A stretch of DNA of 64,000 bases, taken from UBA3495 sp964629875. Lineage in GTDB: Bacteria; Chloroflexota; Dehalococcoidia; Lucifugimonadales; UBA3495. The DNA is taken from NCBI GenBank assembly GCA_964629875.1, contig CAZVRK010000006.1, positions 32,615 to 96,614 on the forward strand, given 5' to 3'. Positions within the stretch are counted from its first letter, which is position 1, and each line of letters opens with the position of its first letter. Positions 63,738-64,000 of this stretch are shown piece by piece. The position numbers were made by a program, and so were the translations under genes. Below the pieces are notes generated by a model. That model had not been told where the DNA came from and ran no database searches. It saw only the letters and a list, made by a program, of their open reading frames with translations.

Positions 63738-64000
63738 ATGACTTCGATTGCCTCTGAAACAATAATGGTAACGCTACTAGACCCAACTAGTCCTCCCAGA
63801 GAGCTCAGCAATCCGCTTGCTAATGGACTCAACGACATAAAGGGTAAAACCCTGGGTTTCTTGTGGAACAACAAACCTAATGGTGACAAATTATTTCGGA
63901 AGCTCGAATCCTTAATTAAAGAACGTTATGACCTAAACCAGGTCATATACAAACAAAAGCCAACAGCGTCCATACCAGCCAAATCTGAAATTATTGAAGA
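63738..64000 (+). CDS. UGSC-family (seleno)protein, N-terminal part
   Basis: The reading frame opens at ATG 63738, behind GGAGAG, and runs off the right edge after 87 codons. KGKTLGFLWNNKPNGD (35-50) and YKQKPTASIPAKSEIIE (71-87) match the N-terminal half of UGSC-family proteins and align with the 50905 selenoprotein. By that alignment the (U/C)GSC motif should lie about 16 codons beyond the edge, so Sec or Cys cannot be seen. It is divergent from the SDR gene. Confidence 0.8.
   Translation, partial: MTSIASETIMVTLLDPTSPPRELSNPLANGLNDIKGKTLGFLWNNKPNGDKLFRKLESLIKERYDLNQVIYKQKPTASIPAKSEIIE

Noticed and set aside
1..64000. CRISPR arrays, insertion sequences, prophage genes, rRNA
   Set aside because: No direct-repeat arrays, transposase or integrase motifs, phage structural proteins or rRNA-like stretches were recognised.

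Overview
The window is a compact, protein-dense stretch of a bacterial chromosome. It has moderate-to-low GC, mostly short intergenic gaps, and frequent TTG/GTG starts fixed by clear AGGAG-type ribosome binding sites. The mix of two CaiB/BaiF CoA-transferases, two flavin-dependent luciferase-like oxidoreductases, an acyl-CoA dehydrogenase, a DUF1501/DUF1800 pair, a xanthine-dehydrogenase-type molybdenum subunit and UGSC-family proteins suggests a free-living heterotroph. A marine SAR202-like Chloroflexota is the most likely source. That placement is inferred from gene content only, because no rRNA is present. No insertion sequence, prophage or CRISPR array was seen.

Layout. 1-744: partial SDR. 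886-2811: glycosyltransferase and methyltransferase. 2892-6778: Opp/Dpp-type ABC importer without a binding protein. 7093-9680: MFS permease and a CoA-transferase. 9707-11760: aminotransferase and FEN-type exonuclease. 11923-16580: LVIVD-repeat protein, bleomycin-hydrolase-like peptidase, cysteine desulfurase and SDR. 16618-22459: a tight five-gene operon (acyl-CoA dehydrogenase, Fe-alcohol dehydrogenase, APH-type kinase, enolase homologue, D-2-hydroxyacid dehydrogenase). 22590-27684: hydrolase, nuclease lipoprotein and a heterodimeric ABC exporter. 27874-37737: argS, hisF/hisIE, hisS, a second CoA-transferase, small enzymes and tRNA-Asp. 37743-42183: flavin and FAD oxidoreductases. 42276-45870: DUF1800-NHL-DUF1501 operon. 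46029-50905: operon headed by a selenoprotein. 51057-53099: PhoB/PhoR-like pair. 53138-55197: esterase, NUDIX hydrolase and a small zinc-ribbon protein. 55231-59124: pstSCAB with a four-repeat Pho box. 59444-63572: esterase, unknown protein, glycerol kinase and SDR. 63738-end: start of a second UGSC-family protein.

The main discovery is at 50366-50905. A gene that appears to stop after 98 codons reads through an in-frame TGA into a U-G-S-C motif and a further 77 residues. The TGA is followed, at the same 18-nt spacing as in E. coli fdhF, by a hairpin with a GGUCU apical loop, which is a bacterial SECIS. It heads a probable operon with a conserved 352-residue protein, a molybdenum hydroxylase large subunit and a DinB/maleylpyruvate-isomerase-like protein. 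A second homologue starts at the right edge and is cut off just before its equivalent motif.

The second notable locus is the five-gene operon at 16618-22459. Its enolase homologue keeps the metal ligands and catalytic lysine but has Ala in place of the conserved His373 and Asp in place of Glu168 (yeast numbering). This suggests a changed reaction within a dedicated pathway. Regulation is best seen at pst: a Pho box array precedes pstS, a terminator-like hairpin separates pstS from pstC, and the sensor/regulator pair lies a few kb away.
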